A stretch of 64,000 bases of DNA from positions 18,660 through 82,659 of the forward strand of contig CAYSLC010000002.1 of NCBI GenBank assembly GCA_964431545.1, read 5' to 3'. Source of the stretch: CAYSLC01 sp964431545 (GTDB lineage: Bacteria; Desulfobacterota; Desulfobacteria; Desulfobacterales; JAABSP01). Numbering within the stretch: the stretch's first letter is position 1; each line of letters opens with the position of its first letter. The notes under the pieces are model-generated. The model worked only from the letters and a program-made list of their open reading frames with translations. It was not told the origin of the DNA and made no database searches. Of the stretch, positions 54,123-62,600 are shown in pieces. Position numbers and translations under genes: made by a program.

Positions 54123-56376
54123 GATCGAAGGGGTACCGGCGGCGTGTGGAGCGCCGGGCGCCTGTTGGGAGACCCTCGCCTGTCGCCGGGTCCTGTGCCC
54201 CGCGTACGGGAACCGTGACACCGACTGCTGGCTGATCCCGAAAACGCTCTGCAACGATTACATCGGCGATGATTTCTTCCAGAAGCTGCGCTACTGCCTC
54301 GAATGCCCCTATTTCATCGAGCGGGGAAAGGAGGACGTCCAGGGGTGGAGCCACTTCCTGACCGCCCAGCTCCAGCGGTACAACCTGGAAAATCTGGAAC
54401 GGATCTACCAGAAGGAGGCCAGCTTCGTGGAGATCATGGACCGGCTTCCGGACGGGGTCTTCACCACGGACCAGGAGTGGCGCATCACCTACTTCAACCC
54501 CGCCGCCGAAAGGATCACCGGCTTTTCGGCGTACGACGCCGTCGGGATGTACTGCAAGGACGTCTTCAAGAACACCATCTGTGAAACCGACTGCGCCCTC
54601 AAACGGGCGGTGGCCGAGGGCCGGGACATCGTCAACCGGGACTACGAGATCACCAACATCGAGGGCAGGAAGATCCCCATCATCTGCTCCACCTCCGCCT
54701 TCAAGGACGGGGCCGGGAAGATCACCGGCGGACTCGAGATCTTCAAGGACGTCACCGACATGAAACGGCTCCACGAGGAGCTGGCCCGCCGGGAGAAGAA
54801 GTACAGCCGGATCTTCGAGGGAAGCCACGACATGATCTACACCACCAACCTGAAAGGGGACCTGCTGGACGTGAACCAGGCCGGGGTCGACATGCTCAAG
54901 TACCCGGACAAGCAGACCCTGATGACCCTGACCACGGCCGCCGATTTCTACCGGGACTCCAGGGACCGGGAGCGATTCATCGCCCTCATGAACCGGGACG
55001 GGTTTGTCAAGGATTTCGAGGTCGATTTCAAACGGCGGGACGGAACGCCCTTCCGGGTCCTCATCTCCAGCCGGCGGTATGACAACCCGGACACCGGGGA
55101 GACGGAGTACGAGGGGATCATCAAGGACATCACCCGCCGAAAGCGGGCCGAGGAGATCCTCCGGCAGCGGAACTGGGAGCTTTCCATCCTGAACGCGGTG
55201 GCCGTGGATCTCAACCTCACCATGGACCTCGACCATATCCTCAAGGTCACCCTGCGCAATGTGCTGCGGGTGCTGAAGCTCGACAGGGGCGGCATCTTTC
55301 TCATCGACCGGGACCAGGGCCGGGCCCTCCTCCAGGTGGCCTCCGGGCTGCCGGAGCCCGACCAGAACCTGACGGATCATGTGCGCTTCAAGGACGATCT
55401 TCTGATGCACCGTCTGATCCGGGAGGATGTCGACCTGACCCCCCAGCCCACCTTCCCCTCCTTCCGGGTCTCCTATCTGGCCGGGGGGGATGAGCCGGTG
55501 CCGTGGCTCCACAGCTTCCTGATCACCTTCAAGGGCAAAGGGGTCGGGTTTTTCGGCCTCGATGTGCCGCCCCAGCGGTTCTTCAGCCAGCACGAGATCC
55601 ACCTCATGGGGTCCCTGGGGAACTTCCTGGGAGGCGCCATCGAAAACTCCAAGCTCCTGCGGACCATCGGCCTGCACCGGCAGGAGCTGCGGCGGCTGAC
55701 AAAAAAGCTTTTCCAGAGCCAGGAGGAGGAGCGCCGGCGGATCGCCCGGGAACTCCATGACGAGACCGGGCAGGCCCTGACGGCGGTCAAGTTGAGCCTC
55801 GACCGGCTGGAGTCGAACGTGGAGGCCGGAAAGGGGGAGCTGCGGGCCGACTTCGACGAGATCCGGGAGATGATCGCCCGGACCTCCTCCGAGATCCGGC
55901 GCCTCTCCTACCGGCTCCATCCCACCCTGTTGAGCGATCTCGGGCTGGAACCGGCCCTCCGGCTCTACTTCAAGGAGGTGGAGAGCCGGTCGAGCCTGGA
56001 GATCCATTTCCGGATGGTGGGGTTCGACCAGCGGATCGATCCGGACATCGAGACCGTTCTCTACCGGTTCAGTCAGGAGACCCTGAACAACACCCTCAAG
56101 CATTCCGGCGCCGAGAACTTCCGGCTCTCCATCATCAAGGGGTACCCCATGATCATCTTCCAGGCCGAGGACGACGGCGTCGGCTTCGACGAGCGGAACG
56201 CCGGGGAGAACCCCATGAGCATGGGCCTGCTCGGGATGCGGGAACGGGTCTCCATGCTCTGCGGCACGTTCCAGATCCGCGGCCGGCCGGGGGAGGGGAC
56301 CCGGATCCGGATCGAAATCCCCACAACGGAGGCGATCACCTGTGAAGGAACCGATTCGGATACTGCTGGCGGATGA
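54082..56376 (+). CDS. NarL-type sensor histidine kinase with N-terminal two-CW cysteine domain
   Basis: 764 residues. Residues 27-80 form the two-CW module (CWETLACRRVLCPAY, DCWLIPKTLCN, RYCLECPYF), common in deltaproteobacterial sensors and likely binding a metal or cluster. Two PAS domains follow (about 110-230 and 240-350), a GAF domain (about 370-525), a HisKA_3 dimerisation domain with EEERRRIARELHDETGQALT (about 555-575) and a HATPase of the NarX type (LGLLGMRERV). It should phosphorylate the LuxR-type regulator encoded by the overlapping next gene. Start at 54082 overlaps the V4R gene by 41 bases; GTG at 54091 is an alternative. Confidence 0.9.
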   Translation: MHAVSSSPKGPHAEIEGVPAACGAPGACWETLACRRVLCPAYGNRDTDCWLIPKTLCNDYIGDDFFQKLRYCLECPYFIERGKEDVQGWSHFLTAQLQRYNLENLERIYQKEASFVEIMDRLPDGVFTTDQEWRITYFNPAAERITGFSAYDAVGMYCKDVFKNTICETDCALKRAVAEGRDIVNRDYEITNIEGRKIPIICSTSAFKDGAGKITGGLEIFKDVTDMKRLHEELARREKKYSRIFEGSHDMIYTTNLKGDLLDVNQAGVDMLKYPDKQTLMTLTTAADFYRDSRDRERFIALMNRDGFVKDFEVDFKRRDGTPFRVLISSRRYDNPDTGETEYEGIIKDITRRKRAEEILRQRNWELSILNAVAVDLNLTMDLDHILKVTLRNVLRVLKLDRGGIFLIDRDQGRALLQVASGLPEPDQNLTDHVRFKDDLLMHRLIREDVDLTPQPTFPSFRVSYLAGGDEPVPWLHSFLITFKGKGVGFFGLDVPPQRFFSQHEIHLMGSLGNFLGGAIENSKLLRTIGLHRQELRRLTKKLFQSQEEERRRIARELHDETGQALTAVKLSLDRLESNVEAGKGELRADFDEIREMIARTSSEIRRLSYRLHPTLLSDLGLEPALRLYFKEVESRSSLEIHFRMVGFDQRIDPDIETVLYRFSQETLNNTLKHSGAENFRLSIIKGYPMIIFQAEDDGVGFDERNAGENPMSMGLLGMRERVSMLCGTFQIRGRPGEGTRIRIEIPTTEAITCEGTDSDTAGG

Positions 56377-57007
56377 CCACACCATCGTCCGGCAGGGGCT
56401 CGCCCGTCTGCTGGAGGATCGGAAGGAGTTCAAGGTGGTGGGGGAGGCGACCAACGGGCGGATCACCGTGGACAAGGCGGTGGAATTGAAGCCCGACGTG
56501 ATCATCATGGATATCGCCATGCCCCAGATGAACGGCATCGAGGCGGCCATCCGGATCCGGAAGCTCCTGCCCAAGACGAAGATCCTCGTCCTCTCCATGT
56601 ACTCCCACGAGCACTACATCCATGAACTGCTGGAGACGGGGATTTCGGGGTATCTGCTCAAGGATTCCAGCGGGCGGGACATCATTACGGCCATCCACGC
56701 CGCCATGAAGGACGAGACCTTTCTGAGTCCGTCCATTTCAAAGGTCGTGGTCGATTCCTACCTCTCGCCGCGCAAGGGGACCCCCCGGGAGGAGCGGTTC
56801 AAACAGCTCACCAACCGGGAGCGGGAGGTCTTTCAACTGATCGCCGAGGGCCATTCGACCCGCCGGATCGCCGAGATGCTCTTTGTCAGCGTGAGCACCA
56901 TCAAGACCCATCGCGCCAAGATCATGGAGAAGCTCGGCGTCGACACCCCGGTGCAACTGGTCCACTACGCCCTTCAGCTCGGGCTCGTGGTGGATGCCGA
57001 TCTCTGA
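56342..57007 (+). CDS. NarL/LuxR-family response regulator
   Basis: 221 residues, GTG start with GGAGG nine bases upstream, overlapping the kinase by 35 bases. Receiver: DDH, acceptor Asp57 (VIIMDIAMPQ), VLSMYS, Lys in YLLKDSS. LuxR-type HTH near 155-215 (LTNREREVFQLIAEGHSTRRIAEMLFVS in two blocks, STIKTHRAKIMEKLGV). Output gene targets are not visible. Confidence 0.92.
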   Translation: MKEPIRILLADDHTIVRQGLARLLEDRKEFKVVGEATNGRITVDKAVELKPDVIIMDIAMPQMNGIEAAIRIRKLLPKTKILVLSMYSHEHYIHELLETGISGYLLKDSSGRDIITAIHAAMKDETFLSPSISKVVVDSYLSPRKGTPREERFKQLTNREREVFQLIAEGHSTRRIAEMLFVSVSTIKTHRAKIMEKLGVDTPVQLVHYALQLGLVVDADL

Positions 57008-57025
57008 CCCCGAACGACGGGCCGC

Positions 57026-57562
57026 CTATTTCTCGATGCCCGGCCGGGCCGCCACCCCTTTTTGGGCGTAATGGGCCACCTCCACCATCTCCACCGCGAG
57101 ATCGGCCATGGCGATGATCTCGGGGGGCGCGGCTCGTCCCGTGATGACGAGATCCATGCCCCTGGGTTTCCCCCGGCAGATGTCCACCAGATCCGCCACG
57201 GGGAACAGGTTGTATTTGATGGCCACATTGGCTTCGTCCAGGACCGCCAGATCATATCTTCCCGAGGCGATGGTCTCGTGGACCCGCTCCAGCCCCTTTC
57301 GGGCCGCCACGATATCCACCGGCTTCGGCCGGCCGAAGATGAAGTTGTAATGGGCGTAGCCGAACTGCTCGATGAAGAGGGAGCCGGAGAGCTTCCGGAT
57401 GGCCTTGATCTCGCTGTAGTCCCCCAGCTTGAGGAACTGGGCGAGGTAGACCCTGCCCCCGGCGCTCGTCTCCCGCACCACGGCGGAGAGGGCCGAGGTG
57501 GTCTTCCCCTTGCCGTTGCCGGTGTAGACGTGAATTTTTCCCCCCATTCGACCTTGCGCCAT
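57026..57562 (-). CDS. Cob(I)yrinic acid a,c-diamide adenosyltransferase (BtuR/CobO family)
   Basis: 178 residues. P-loop GNGKGKTTSALS near residue 16, IEQFG, VVLDE-like AVLDEANVAIKYNL (about 110), and VITGRAAPPEII, all typical of CobO/BtuR. It transfers adenosyl from ATP to Co(I) corrinoid during cobalamin synthesis or salvage. Convergent to the LuxR-type gene with only 18 bases between stops. Supports the corrinoid theme of the region. MGGKIHVY, five residues in, is an alternative start. Confidence 0.9.
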   Translation of the reverse strand: MAQGRMGGKIHVYTGNGKGKTTSALSAVVRETSAGGRVYLAQFLKLGDYSEIKAIRKLSGSLFIEQFGYAHYNFIFGRPKPVDIVAARKGLERVHETIASGRYDLAVLDEANVAIKYNLFPVADLVDICRGKPRGMDLVITGRAAPPEIIAMADLAVEMVEVAHYAQKGVAARPGIEK

Positions 57563-57736
57563 CTCTCACCCTCGACCCTGAAATGGATGGATGACGGTCC
57601 GTGTTCCGAAGGCGCGGTGCCGGACCGTCGATACGACACGGTATTAACGGAACCCCGGGCGGCTGTCAATCCCCTGATCCGGATCGGAACGTCTCGTCCG
57701 TCCCCCGCTTTCGTTCGTTGTAAAACCGCGGCTGGA

Positions 57737-57788
57737 GCTGTTGCCGGGCCAGTCGTAGGGTGGGCAAGGTTTTGCCCACCCTACCAGC
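57737..57788 (+). repeat. Palindromic repeat, copy at the gap's left edge
   Basis: GGAGCTGTTGCCGGGCCAG, then GTAGGGTGGGCAAGG-TTTT-GCCCACCCTAC, the latter a long palindrome. The same bases restart immediately after the gap (57889-57942). Confidence 0.85.
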
Positions 57789-57888
57789 NNNNNNNNNNNN
57801 NNNNNNNNNNNNNNNNNNNNNNNNNNNNNNNNNNNNNNNNNNNNNNNNNNNNNNNNNNNNNNNNNNNNNNNNNNNNNNNNNNNNNNNN
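57789..57888. other. Assembly gap (100 N)
   Basis: 100 N flanked on both sides by the same repeat in the same orientation, so the contigs may overlap in the repeat or be separated by an unknown number of copies. Confidence 0.97.
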
Positions 57889-57942
57889 GGAGCTGTTGCC
57901 GGGCCAGTCGTAGGGTGGGCAAGGTTTTGCCCACCCTACCAG
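57889..57942 (+). repeat. Palindromic repeat, copy at the gap's right edge
   Basis: Identical to 57737-57788 over its length. Contains the GTAGGGTGGGCAAGG/GCCCACCCTAC hairpin. Confidence 0.85.
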
Positions 57943-58155
57943 CGTCGTCAATGCGCCAACCGCCCCTCGTCACCGAAACCCGGGTAAGGTGTAAATCGAA
58001 ACGGGTAATGCTCCCGAGGGTGGGGGAGGGGGCGGCGACGTTTTTTTATACCGATGACCCTCTACGGACAAACTAGGGTATTGACGGTATTCCATTTTTC
58101 CGCCGATCGCGATATGGTGGCGGGGAGGATGGAAACCATGAAGGGAGAGGGAGCC

Positions 58156-58953
58156 ATGAATGAATTGCCCGACGTGGAGATGTACAAACGGTATTTCAAC
58201 GCCACAGCCCTACACCAGGGGATCAAGGACGTGGAGGTCTACCCGGCCTCGCTCCTGGCGGGGGGCGCCGGGCCCGGAAGCGAGCTGAAGCACAAGGGCA
58301 GGGCCTTCCGGCGAGTGGAGCGGCACGGGACCTACCTTCTGGCCGGTCTGGATGACGGCACCTGGCTCGCCTTTCCGTTCGGGGAGTCGGGGTACCTCCG
58401 GTATTTCAAGCGGCAGAAGCGGAAGCCGTGCGCCGACCGCATCCAGTTCACCTTCGACAACGGCTACAACCTTGCCTATGTCTCCGGGCGGCGGCTGCGC
58501 CGGATCACCCAGGCCGAGACGGTGGAGCAGTTCGTTCGGTCCCGGGGGCTGGGTCCGGACGCCCTCGATCCGGCCCTGGACGCGGACGCCTTCCGGGAGC
58601 GCCTCAAGGATTACGGCGGGGTCGCGGTCCGGGAGGGCCTCCACGACCAGCGCATGGTGGCCGGCATCGGCGAGCGGTACGCGGACGAGATCCTCTTCCA
58701 GGCCCGCATCCATCCCAAGCGGCGCATCGGCCGGCTCTCGGAGGACGAGGTGGACCGCCTCTTCGCGGCCATGAAGTCCGTGCTCACCGCCGCCGTGGAG
58801 GCCGGGGCCAAAACGGAGAACCTCCCCGACCACTTCCTCCTGCCCCGCCTGGAGAAGGATGGGGATTGTCCCGTCTGCGGGAATCCGCTCCGGCGTCCCA
58901 CGGTTTGCGGTAAACCGGCCGCCTGCTGCGACATCTGCCAGCCCCGGTCCTGA
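58156..58953 (+). CDS. Fpg/Nei-family protein lacking the catalytic N-terminal proline
   Basis: 265 residues from MNELPDVE, aligned with MPELPEVE of Fpg/Nei glycosylases; GGGAGAGGGAG precedes it. Zinc finger CPVCGNP...CGKPAACCDICQ and the helix-two-turn-helix region IGERYADEILFQARIHP are recognisable. Three departures matter: Pro2, the nucleophile, is Asn; the Asn of the conserved GNIYADE is replaced (GERYADE); and the zinc-finger Arg that contacts the lesion is absent (CGKPAACC). Glu3 is kept. It may be a DNA-binding paralogue or a glycosylase with altered chemistry. An ATG six codons upstream does not restore Pro2. Confidence 0.85.
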   Translation: MNELPDVEMYKRYFNATALHQGIKDVEVYPASLLAGGAGPGSELKHKGRAFRRVERHGTYLLAGLDDGTWLAFPFGESGYLRYFKRQKRKPCADRIQFTFDNGYNLAYVSGRRLRRITQAETVEQFVRSRGLGPDALDPALDADAFRERLKDYGGVAVREGLHDQRMVAGIGERYADEILFQARIHPKRRIGRLSEDEVDRLFAAMKSVLTAAVEAGAKTENLPDHFLLPRLEKDGDCPVCGNPLRRPTVCGKPAACCDICQPRS

Positions 58954-59054
58954 AGATCCCCTGAAGATCCGGGGCGCCGGGCCCTTGCCGGCGTTCCCCC
59001 GGCCAGGGGGCATTTTCCCGCGTCACGGTCAAGACGCCGGAGGCCGTCCTTCGG

Positions 59055-59507
59055 CTACCCCCGTTCGTACCGTCCCATGAGCACGGCCCGGTCGATGACC
59101 CGGCCGTCCAGGGCGCGTTCCACGGTGATCTTGTCCGATTTCTCCGGCAGGTCGAGCTTGTCGTTCAGGGCGTAGAGTTTGAAAAAGTAGCGGTGTTCCC
59201 GGTCCGGGGGGCAGGGGCCGTAGTAGGCGGTGTTGCCGCCGGTCCCGATCCCCGGCGTTCCGGCCGGCTCCTTGCCCTCGGGAATCTCCCCCACGTCCGG
59301 CGGGATGTTGAAGACCACCCAGTGGTCCCACATGCCGTCCTCCCGGACATTCGGCGGCACGTCGGGGTCGTCCATGATCAGCACAAGGCTCTTGGCCTCG
59401 GCGGGAACCCCGGTGATGGTCAGCGGCGGACTGACGTTCTCGCCGTCACACGTGTACTTCGACGGAATCCGTCCTTCGTTCTCAAAAGCGCTGCTTTTCA
59501 GTTCCAT
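59055..59507 (-). CDS. YbhB/YbcL-type PEBP-family protein
   Basis: 150 residues. Hallmarks: GRIPSKYTCDGENVSPPL, LVLIMDDPDVP, MWDHWVVFNIPPDVGEIPEG, GGNTAYYGPCPPDREHRYFFKLYALND, all typical of the bacterial PEBP group. No signal peptide. Molecular role in bacteria is unclear (phosphatidylethanolamine- or kinase-inhibitor-like by homology). Confidence 0.9.
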   Translation of the reverse strand: MELKSSAFENEGRIPSKYTCDGENVSPPLTITGVPAEAKSLVLIMDDPDVPPNVREDGMWDHWVVFNIPPDVGEIPEGKEPAGTPGIGTGGNTAYYGPCPPDREHRYFFKLYALNDKLDLPEKSDKITVERALDGRVIDRAVLMGRYERG

Positions 59508-59674
59508 GGTGCTTCTCCTTTCTGGGATTGCCGTTTCTTTCCCCCCAGTCTATTCGGATGGCGCGGCCGATGGTAGGGGGGCAAGACCCTATTTTGACCG
59601 CGGCGAAGGTGTAGCCCCCGGGCCCGGTCGGCCGGTGGGGCGCCCTGTTGTGATGGGCGCCTTTGGGACGCCCG

Positions 59675-62600
59675 TCATCCCAGCCCGCCTTTTCGGGACT
59701 CGCCGGGGAGGATCTTCCCGTCCGCGGACCCGCCGGGGGAGGCCGCCCGCCGGGGAAAGGTCAGGTAGGGGACCACGGCGCGGTTCTTGTTTCCGCCGGT
59801 GCCGTCGTAGGTGATGGTCACCACCGGAACCCCGGTCCGCTCCTCGATGGTCCGGGACATCGCCTCGGTGACCAGGCCCGGGCAGCAGAGGGCCGGATTG
59901 GCCTGGACAAAGAGGGAGATGTCCGGGTTGTGCTGTTTCAGGTAGTGGATCTTCAGGAGATTGTCCATGGTCTCCCCGGTATGTTCCCGCCGCACGTTGA
60001 AGCCGGCCAGGATCCGGTCCGGCGGATCATCGAACCGGGGCATGGGGCTCTCCAGGATCGGTTCGAAATACCGGTAGTACCGCTTCTCGGACCGGTGGAC
60101 CGCCGCCAGGAAGGCCCGGGAGGAGAGGACGCTCAGGTATCGTCCCTCCCGGAACCATTTCCGCAGGTACGGCCCGGAGATCATCTTGACGTAGTCGCTG
60201 TAGGGGGTGGTGACCACCTCGCCGCCGTGGGCCTCGATGAACCGGATCAGATCCTGGTTCATGACCGCGTTGTCCCGCGCGTAGAGATCGCCGAAGATGG
60301 CCACCTTGGGGCGGCGGGGGGCGTTCCGGGTGGGGATCGCCGCCAGGGCCCGGCTGATCTCCGCCAGGACCGGCTCCTTGGATCGGCCTTCCAGAACGGC
60401 TTTCTCCATCAGGGCCATGCTCTCGGCGACCACCCGGTCGGTCCGTCCCGGCTCCCGCTCGTAGGGCCGGACGCGGCAGCCCGCCTTGCGGATCAGACCG
60501 CCGATCAGGTAGGCGGCGTAGATCTCCACCGGCAGCCGGAGGGAGATCTCCGAAAAGGAGGTGCTTCCCAGGTAGACCTCCGCGCCGGCCATCTCCGGCC
60601 CCGCCGATGCGATGAGAACTCGTGCCCGGTGGGGGTAGAGGCCCAGGTTGCAGGCCAGCGAGGACCGGATCATCCACAGGGCGGTCCGGGACGGGTCGAG
60701 GCGGTGCGCGCCCACGTAGTCCACGAACCCCTGGGCCACGATGTTCAGGGGGATGCACTCCCCCGTGTTCCGGACCAGGCTCCGGCGGACCCCGGCGGGG
60801 GTCTCCCGGAGGAGCCGGGCGTCGACCCCCTCCCGACGAAGGTTGGCCGCCACCAGGGGCAGGACCGCGGGGTCCCAGTTGGGCAACAGGAGGGTGCGGC
60901 CGGCCAGGGGGCGGGGAGCCTGGGGGGAGAGCGACGGCGGGTAGGCGGGCCGGCCCGTCGTCCGGTTGTCGTTCGACCGGTCGTTCGGGGTCGCCCCCCC
61001 GGCCTCCCGATGGTTCCGGAACGCCCGGACCGCCGCCTCGATCCGGGTCTCGTACCCCACGCTGGAGTCGTGTTCATCCAGCTGCAGAACGAGGTACGGC
61101 TTTCCGTGGGCCTCCATGATCGCCTTGACGTAGTCGACGGCAAAGGCATCCGGGGTGCACTTGAAGGCGGTCACCAGGACCGCGTAGGCTCCGGGCGTTC
61201 GGGCCACGGCCGCCGCCGTCCGGACGATCTCGGCCGCATACCGCCACTGGATGACGGAAAGGAGCGGTTCCAGATCCCGGACCGCCGAGGGGTCCGTGGG
61301 GATCATGTCCTGGAAGAAGGCCTTCACCCCCAGGGCGCCGAAGAGGTCGGGGATCCGTTTGTTGGTCCGGGGCGGGAGGACATTGTAGGGCCGTCCCAGC
61401 AGCACGGCATGGATCTCCCCCAAGCCGGCGGTCTCCTTCCGGTAGAGGCGGCGAAGCGCCGTCCGGGCCGCCGCCTGGCGCTCCAACACCCGGTCATGGG
61501 CGGCCGAGACCTCGAGAAACCGGATCCCCTTTCCGGCCGCCGACCGGAGCATCCGGTAGAGCTGGTGCTTGGTGTGGAAGGGGTGGTAGAGGTACCGGAG
61601 CAGGGGGGTCAGGATCCGGTCCGAAAAGGCCCCTCCCTCCAGGTTGGCGGCGAGGGACGCCGCATACTGGGTATAGTAGCAGTACTGCCGCCGGGTCGAT
61701 TTCTCCGAGGGGTACTGCTCTAGGTAGTGGGGGAGGAAGACCAGGTCGGCCCGGTCGAGAAGGTGGCGGATATGGCCGTGGAGGGCCGTGATGGGCGCGC
61801 AGAACTCCGCGCCGGTCAGCCGCCTGCCGGCTGTGATCCCGTCCCCGAACCCCTCGCTGGTGACGGTCCGGAAGCCGAGATCCTCGAAGAATCCCCGCCA
61901 CATGGAGAGTTCCTCGAACAGGTGGAGGGCCGCCGGCAGGCCGATCACCGGCCGGCCGTCCGCCCCCTTCCCCGGTCGTTTCCGTCCATGCGCGGCGGAG
62001 AAGACCCGGCGCCGCCGGGCCGTCAGGTCGAAGCCGGAGCGGTTCCGGGTCACAAACCCCGCGTCATGGTAGTCCCGGCCGCAGAGGAACCCGAAGGCGA
62101 CCGTCTCCCCGCCCACCTCGGCCACGGTGAGCTTGCAGTGGTTGGCGCACAGCTCGCAGACCTCGGAGCGGACCGGGATTTCGGTCCGGTGAAGGTCGAT
62201 CCCCTTGAACCGGGTTCGGGAGACCCCCGCGTCCATCAGGGAGAGGGCCGCCCCCAGGGCGCCGGTGAGATGGCAGTACCGGGAGACGTGGATCGGTTTG
62301 CCGAGCCGCCCCTCGAAGGCGGCCACCAGTGCCCGGTTCTTGGCGGTGGCCCCCTGGAAGAGGATCACCTCCCCGATGGACGCCTCGCTGGCCACCTTGG
62401 TCAGGTAGTTCTCCCGCACGGCGTGGAGGGCGGCGGCCAGGACCTCGTCCGCCGAGTGCCCCGCATGGAGGTAGTGATTGATGTCCCGCTCCATGAAGAC
62501 GGTGCACCGGTCGCTCGTCAACGGGGCGGGAAGGCCCATGGCCCGGTCCGGGTAGTCGGAGAGGGGGCAGCCGAGCTTGAGGGCCTGCTCCTCGATGAAG

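Larger units (their letters stand above)
57563..58155. other. 593-base intergenic region with assembly gap and repeat
   Basis: Contains two copies of a palindromic repeat bordering 100 N, no convincing gene, and no obvious promoter in front of the Fpg/Nei gene (a TTGACG at 58079-58084 lacks a -10 at suitable distance). Confidence 0.6.

Noticed and set aside
58079..58110. TTGACG as promoter of the Fpg/Nei gene
   Set aside because: No -10-like hexamer at 16-18 bases; GATATG is 23 bases away.
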